Of a DNA stretch of 23,809 nt, positions 18,224-23,809 are shown one piece after another (the first letter of the stretch is position 1; the number at the start of each line of letters is the position of its first letter). Origin of the DNA: Paracamarosporium sp. OC-R06-R3 (Eukaryota; Ascomycota; Dothideomycetes; Pleosporales; Didymosphaeriaceae); assembly GCA_019828545.1 (NCBI GenBank), contig JACVRA010000241.1:1-23809 (forward strand), read 5' to 3'. A program made the translations under genes and the position numbers. Under the pieces are notes generated by a model. It worked only from the letters and a program-made list of their open reading frames with translations, made no database searches and had not been told where the DNA came from.

Positions 18224-19048
18224 ATATTACTAAGCAAAGTATTTACTCTAAGAGTTGTATCTTACTACGTTCTGATCTCATTTTCCTCCTACGCAACAAG
18301 GCTAAGGAAACCGGGCAAAGGCGTGTGCTAAAGTTTAAGGAAGGTTAGGTACTGAGAAGTGATATTTAGCAGAGCGGATATCACTATAATTATAATATTC
18401 TCTTATATGTGTCTGATTTCCTACTATAATTAACGGTTTATATTATTGCCCAAGCCGCAGCTGTAACATCGAGTGGGCGACAGTGACCCGCAAATGCTAC
18501 TTTGCGTGAGCAATGATGGATCGCAAACACTGCCTCAACCGAGCGACAACAACTCGGAAGAGGGAGCGTCGTCCAAATCGAGTAAAGATAACTCGCAGCC
18601 AATGCACCGAGAAGCGAGCTGTCAGCGGGAAGCTACGGTGCTGTTGGGTAGGCAGCATACAGCCGTCAAAATGTATATTGCCAGCAACATGCGCTTTCTT
18701 TCCTAGATGTGCCCTTGGCACTGTGGTGCGAGGAAGAAGTCGAGATAATGCTTTCAATCGAGCGGCATTGAAGCAAGAGTGCCTAACAATACGGCCAACA
18801 ACACTAGCAAAGCGTGTACGTGCAACAGCGATTGAACGCGAACGCGCGCAGCACGTACGTACAGAGAATTCTTGCGCTACATCTGACTGCCAACGCGGCC
18901 CAAAAACGCGAACGAGCGAGCGAGCTGGCATGAGGACAAGCATGGAGTTCACAGTAATGTTCGGGTGGTCATGCGGCCTATGCCATTGATCCAACTTGGA
19001 CCATTAACCCGTTGGGTAGCCGGGGTGATACAGGCGCGTCATAGCCCG
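18224..19048 (+). other. Possible decayed plus-strand gene, unknown
   Basis: After a moderately A+T-rich shoulder (18224-18460), a plus-strand frame from about 18473 reads like a Ser/Asp/Glu-rich segment (SDNNSEEGASSKSSKDNSQP). It leads to a GT at about 18650 and a good acceptor TTTCCTAG near 18706. Beyond it, VPLALWCEEEVEIMLSIERH is protein-like but soon meets a stop, and further coding-like pieces occur in other frames (LALHLTANAAQKRERASELA). The long ORFs on each strand (18513-18989 plus, 18497-18994 minus) are Arg/Cys-rich and look like shadows. No family is recognised. Confidence 0.25.
18358..18385. repeat. 8-bp inverted repeat (small hairpin)
   Basis: AGTGATAT at 18358-18365 is repeated inverted as ATATCACT at 18378-18385 with a 12-base loop. 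It lies in the A+T-rich shoulder right of the mobile elements. There is no T run after it, and its role is unknown. Confidence 0.5.
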
Positions 19049-19678
19049 TCATACAAGCGTGTTGAGCGAGACGATTATGGCAGAACGCGAAATCGCGATT
19101 AAGCGAAGACTTTCTCGACATGCTATTCGACTTGGGTGAAGAAGGGGAAGAGTAAGATCGATGCTACGAATCGTATTGTGCTGTGGCTTGCGAAGCTGAG
19201 GTAGTATTGATGGCTGAAGGCATTCACCAACATGTGCTACCGCGACGTCAGACCCTAATTCGTCCAAAAGCACACTAGTTACGCGCTCGACTTAAAGGTA
19301 AAGTGGGCACTTGGGAACAGGTATGTCTGCTCTGGTGGAAATGAAGTCGAGGGTAGATGCTTCATTCTGAAGACGTTCTCGTGACCATCAGGGTTGTACC
19401 CTTTTGCTAGTTGCTTGAGATAAAGGCAGCTGGTCCTGGGCGAGCTCCCCCTTTGTGAACGTTGAGCCATTTAGAATATATCGTCGCTCCGAGATTATCC
19501 AGCGCTCTTCATGGGCCTCCATCGAGTTGTAAGTCGGATGGAATAGATTTGCTTTGAGACACCATATTCGATGTTTGCGACTTCTTCTACATTGCAAACT
19601 TTGCTGACCTCGCCAACAAACAGACGGCGTAGTATAATGCACCTTGGATTGGTCTTCAGTTAAGTAGGGATATCTCAC
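19049..19678 (-). pseudogene. Frame-shifting minus-strand coding fragments
   Basis: Three consecutive minus-strand ORFs abut or overlap: 19678-19388 (with RWIISERRYILNGSTFTKGE), 19470-19279 (GYNPDGHENVFRMKHLPSTS) and 19273-19049 (LLDELGSDVAVAHVGECLQP). The first two read as one protein with a single frame change near 19400. The third follows after a stop and another shift. This pattern suggests one old gene broken by indels. An intron is less likely because no good GT..AG pair joins the frames. The family is not recognised and no start was chosen. Confidence 0.3.
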
Positions 19679-20059
19679 TCAAACATACGGTATAGGTGGC
19701 AGAAGACGGAAAAAACACTACAAGAGCTGTTATCGGCCTGGTGGAGCAACGTGTCAGGAGCTTTTGGGCGATCACCCCCCGGCCACGAGTACTAGGTGTA
19801 TTGACTTTCATGACTGACCGGACTAGATTGCGCCGTAAGGTTAGCCGCTGTTCCGAAAAAGTAAAAAACTTGGACGGCGTGATCGACTAAGTCAATCATC
19901 ACTGCACGCTGTACGACAACAGCGTGCTGGCACAGTGCTGACAATAACGTCGTCGTCGCTGATCAAAGTTTCAAAGTGCAGATAATATTCCTGATACCGC
20001 AATCGGCTTGATATGTGATAAGTACACGCATTGTCACCAGTTACAAATAGAAACTAACG
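19679..20059. other. Stretch with one doubtful ORF
   Basis: A plus-strand frame at 19696-19890 starts with GTG, not ATG (contains TTRAVIGLVEQRVRSFW). It follows an AG (GGTATAG) that could be an acceptor, so it may be a terminal exon, but I could not find a matching upstream exon. Nothing else was seen. Confidence 0.25.
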
Positions 20060-20490
20060 TTACATGCTTTCGATCAAGTCTACTACAAAGTCCCCACCAT
20101 TAGCAATTAGGGCCATAAATCCCTTGTCTTTCTTGAGCCTATCTTTGTGTGCTACAGAAAATGCAACTACCTCTAGACGGAGAAACCCGCTTTCGTAAGT
20201 GGTAGCATAAACTTCTTGGACGCACTCTGTAAAACATGGCGGTATTTCCGCCGCCCAACCTTTTAAAAGCTGAGCCTGAAATTTCGATAAAGCGAGGACT
20301 TTTAAATCCTCAATAAGGAACATCTCAGCTAAGGCGTACACCCTGAGGTCTTTTAGCAGATCTGGGTCGTCTGGATTTTGGTAAGCCTCTGAAAACAGGA
20401 GCGCAATGTCAAAGATCACCTTCTAACCCTTCTGCTTGGAAATCATCCGAGTAGTCGCCAGTGTAAAGGAATTCGAACTCTATAGTCGCA
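20060..20490 (-). pseudogene. 5'-truncated, frame-broken BTB/POZ domain protein
   Basis: The minus-strand frame ending at 20060 encodes a typical C-terminal half of a fungal BTB/POZ protein (RVYALAEMFLIEDLKVLALSKF, with VQEVYATTYES and the tail GGDFVVDLIESM). Its frame begins with GTG, not ATG. Just upstream, in another frame, lies the family's YLYTGDY-like motif (FEFLYTGDYSDDFQAEG at about 20429-20480), which stops at 20409-20411. The two frames overlap, so a frameshift separates them. An intron would be only about 32 nt. The N-terminal half of the BTB fold is missing, and the sequence beyond about 20500 passes into A+T-rich DNA. BTB proteins act as protein-interaction adaptors, often for cullin-3 ligases, but this copy is probably non-functional. 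Confidence 0.75.
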
Positions 20491-20726
20491 GTTGGGGTTA
20501 GGGTTGTAAGGGCCCGAGGGTAGGAACACCAAAACCAACAAGGCTAAATATGGCAGAAAATCGTGTGGAATAACTGTAGGATGTATAGTCACAATATAGG
20601 AAGCACGAATATACTTAAATTAACACATTTAAGGGCATTGTTATAGGTAGATGTACGTAAATGTTTAGGTAGGAGATAGTTAATTGCAATATAGAAAACC
20701 TAATCTAGTAAAGTACTAACTTACGG

Positions 20727-20787
20727 TAATATAAATATTTAAATTAGGTTAGGTATAGTCTAAGTAGTAATATAAATATTTAAATTA
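20727..20787. repeat. 20-bp direct repeat in the A+T-rich block
   Basis: TAATATAAATATTTAAATTA occurs at 20727-20746 and 20768-20787, 41 bp apart. It lies close to the boundary of the RIP-like block and may reflect an old local duplication. Confidence 0.7.
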
Positions 20788-21058
20788 AGTATAATACTAG
20801 TAGCCTATTACCCCCTATAAGTATTTATATAAGATATATATTATTATTCCTATAATAATATAAAATTATATAGCGTATTTAAGATATAATTTATTTAATA
20901 TAAATAACCTATATTACTAAATTCCTTTAAAGGTAACTATTAATTAATATTACTTTTAATAAGTAAGGTAGATTTATATATTAATATTTCCTTAAGCTAC
21001 TACTTTTTTTATATATATTTTATTATAATTATTATATACTATTATTATATTTTTTTAA

Positions 21059-21121
21059 TTTTCTTCTTTCTTTCTCTTTTTCCTTTTTTTTATCTCTCTC
21101 TTTCTTTTTTTCTTTTTTTTT
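21059..21121 (+). repeat. 63-nt pyrimidine tract
   Basis: All bases from 21059 to 21121 are T or C except one A at 21092. The strand asymmetry is unlike the rest of the A+T block. It may be a degenerate microsatellite or a remnant of a repeat's polypyrimidine tract. Confidence 0.7.
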
Positions 21122-23809
21122 ATTACTATAGCTCTATGTCTCTTTTCTATTTAAATTATTTTTTTTTATATATTTTACTATCTCTTACTACGTCTCTTTA
21201 TAATAAGGTTAGATTATATTTAAAGTAAAAAAGGGATATAAACGTTCTTAAAAATACTAAACTTAAAAAGTAGCTAAAAAAGTAGTTAATATAATTAACT
21301 AAGTATTATAATAATAATAAAAAAATACCTAGCTATAGTAGTAAACTAGTAGTAGTAATTTTTAAATTAAATTTAATCTATACTTCCTTTTTTAGTAAGC
21401 TAAAGTAATAGGGAATATATAAATTATAATAGTAAATAATAAAATTTAAATTAAAAGTTTAAATATATTAATTAATAAAAACTATTTATAATTACTAAAG
21501 GTAACTACTTAAGGTTAACCTTTTTTTTATTTTAAAATTCTTATTAAGAATTATTCCTTTTTAACTTTAAATAATTTAGGCTTATATTATTCTTTATTAG
21601 ATTTAGTAAATTATATATATATTAAACTTATACTACTAATTATTTTTATTTATTTATTTATTTTTTTATTATATACTGGCTATAGAAGTACTAACTATAT
21701 CTTTAAAAAATAATTAAATAAGGTACTTTAGATTAAAAATAAATATAAAGAAATATTATAATAATTACTATTACTAAAAAGTATCTAAACTAATAGTTAT
21801 CTTAAAATACTAATATCTTAAGTATTTTCTTTTATAAATCTATTTATATTATTATAGACTATAATAAGGCTTAGGACTTATTAATTATATTAGGCCTTAA
21901 TAGCTTAGTTAAGCTATAATTATTAAAAGCTTAAATAAGTAGGATTTTAGTAATGTAGATTAGGTCTACCTATATAGTTAACTTCTTATAGTAAATAGCT
22001 TAATAGCTTTTTTATATCCTTTTATATTAGACTTATAAGTAGATTAATTAATCTTTAGTTTATCTTTTATTATATACTTTTATATACCTTTATTTAAAGT
22101 ACTTAAGTACAGACCTTTTAATTACCTATATTAATATATTATATAAAAAAGCTTACTACTATTAGTAATAGCTATATAATAATATTACTATAAAACTTAA
22201 AGAAGCCACTTTAAAAGTATACTAAAAATATTTTAATAAATAAAATATCTAAAGACCTCTTATTAATTAAAGCCTTTAGGTTTAGAACTTTTAATAGCTA
22301 GACTAATTAAATTACCTTTAAAAAAGCTATATAAAGTATACTAAAATAGAAAATTATAACTATTAATAATTTATAGACTTAAAATTAAACGTTAATGTTT
22401 ACTTAATATATATTAACTAAATTAACGTAATGGACGGTTTAAAACTAGAGTTAAATTAAGTCTTAATAATCCCTTTAACCTAATTTAAAATTAGGCAATA
22501 ACTATAATAATAATAGTAATTAAGCTACCTCTATATATTAAATTTAATATAGATTAGACTTAGCTATAGCCTCTAGCCTAGTTAAGGCCTTATAGACTTA
22601 AATATAGTAGCTATAATTATAGCTTAAATAACTATTAAGAAATAATTAGCTATTATCTATAACTAAGCCTCTAGTAATTATATAATAATAATTTAATAAC
22701 TTACTTAGTATTAAGTATTTATTTAAAATACTTAAGACTATTATACTAAAGCTATTAAAATGAACCCTAAAAATTAATTCCTTAATAAATAACTTAGAGC
22801 CTACATTTCTATAGTAAAAAGTCTTAATAATTAATTATTAAAAAATTAATATTAATTACTATTTAAATAAACGCGTTTATATAGTCTTAGTATAAGAATA
22901 TACTATTAATATAGCTTAAAAATATTTAAAGCTATAATATCTAGCTATCTTAAAGTAAATCTAATTTATAAATACTATAAAGATAATATTATTACTATTA
23001 TTCTACTTTCTATTTAGTAATAAGGTGGCTAAATATTAAACTACTTTTTAGTAACTAAAGATAAACTATAAGGAGACTTTTTTAAAGTTTAAAGCTTAAT
23101 TCTTTAGTATAGCTATATAAGGTAATATATATAGAAGTAAATAATTATTATATTTATAAAAGAAAATTACTACCTTTTTATAGACTTTAAATATAGGCTT
23201 TAAGTATATATAAAATAACTTATTTAAAGCTATAATAAGCTACCTTATAGTATATAACTTAAAGCACTAAAATATACTATTGCGTTTAGCTATTAAGCCT
23301 AGATTAGCCTTAACTTAAAGCTTATAATTTAAACTAGTTAAGTTAGTATAATTTAAGGCTTCTATTTAAAACTACTATATATTAATTAAGTAATTAAGTA
23401 AGCTACTTAATTAAGCTATATTAAGATAGCCTAGTTAGCCACCTAGTTAATAACCTAGTTAAAGATATAATAAGCTACCTAAAGCAGCTTAATTAAATAT
23501 ACTTAAGTAGCCTAGCCCTAATATATATTATAGGTATAGTAAACTAGGCTATTTTATATATAGTTATTTAAATCTATATATATAAAAGCTAGGCCTAGAG
23601 CTAGATCCTAATTAAAATTATATTAATACTAATAAAGATTTACTATTAGGAAATAAAAATACTTTAGAAAGCCCTTTACTTTAAATATAAATAAATATAA
23701 CTTATTTATTATAAATTTATTAAAGTTACTAAGAGGAGTTTATTTCTAGAGCCTTATTATACTAAGCTTATAAGGCTATAGAATTAAATTAAATACCCTT
23801 ATTAATATA

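Larger units (their letters stand above)
20560..23809. repeat. Extremely A+T-rich block with RIP signature
   Basis: From about 20560 to the window end the sequence is overwhelmingly A and T, rich in TpA, with stops in all frames and no gene. CpA and TpG are almost absent while ApC and GpT remain. At 22561-22740 I count no CpA or TpG and about a dozen ApC/GpT by hand. This is the footprint of repeat-induced point mutation (CpA to TpA on both strands). The original repeats, probably transposons, are no longer readable. The block probably continues to the right. Confidence 0.85.

Noticed and set aside
18497..18994. Long ORFs on both strands at the same place as genes
   Set aside because: Both are Arg/Cys-rich without motifs, and a third frame reads more like protein over part of the region.
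20500..20520. Telomere repeat at the start of the A+T block (GGGGTTAGGGTT)
   Set aside because: Only one TTAGGG unit is present, within mixed sequence; no tandem array follows.
20560..23809. Mitochondrial DNA insertion
   Set aside because: The A+T richness fits, but near-total loss of CpA/TpG with ApC/GpT kept points to RIP, and no mitochondrial gene can be read.

Overview
This window looks like nuclear DNA of a filamentous ascomycete fungus (Pezizomycotina-like). Four things point that way: short GT..AG introns of about 46-97 nt, a SUV39/Clr4/DIM-5-type histone H3K9 methyltransferase, solo LTRs and TA-flanked inverted-repeat elements, and a terminal 3.2 kb block of extreme A+T content with the dinucleotide pattern expected of repeat-induced point mutation (RIP). 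There are no bacterial-style operons, tRNA, rRNA or CRISPR arrays. The window is gene-poor and looks like accessory or heterochromatin-border sequence.

Layout. Positions 1-6230 hold small, mostly unrecognised ORFs (best: 1964-2350 minus) and a decayed minus-strand coding segment at 4769-5297. The anchor gene lies at 6231-7847 plus. Five exons can be joined in frame into a 455-residue chromodomain + pre-SET/SET/post-SET protein, that is, a Clr4-like H3K9 methyltransferase. Positions 7848-10378 hold nothing convincing. Positions 10379-11373 hold plus-strand coding-like pieces that change frame, probably a broken gene. A short minus ORF (11951-12208) precedes a long intact minus ORF of unknown function (12414-14447, 677 aa). 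At 14999-16065 are a possible tiny secreted protein and a possible two-exon gene whose frame continues past a TAG.

Positions 16115-18221 are a nested transposon cluster. Two 442-bp non-autonomous elements with TA target duplications lie in opposite orientation. A third, truncated copy is interrupted by a 263-bp solo LTR flanked by CGGGG. A separate 519-bp solo LTR is flanked by ATATG. Positions 18224-20059 hold only fragments of coding-like sequence. At 20060-20490 (minus) is a frame-broken, 5'-truncated fungal BTB/POZ protein gene that abuts the A+T block (about 20560-23809).

How the parts relate (inference): the methyltransferase belongs to the family that marks RIP-mutated and repetitive DNA with H3K9 methylation. 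It therefore sits near the kind of sequence its family acts on. Its Tyr at the product-specificity switch and its unusual chromodomain make it the most interesting gene here. No clear new multi-gene system was found.
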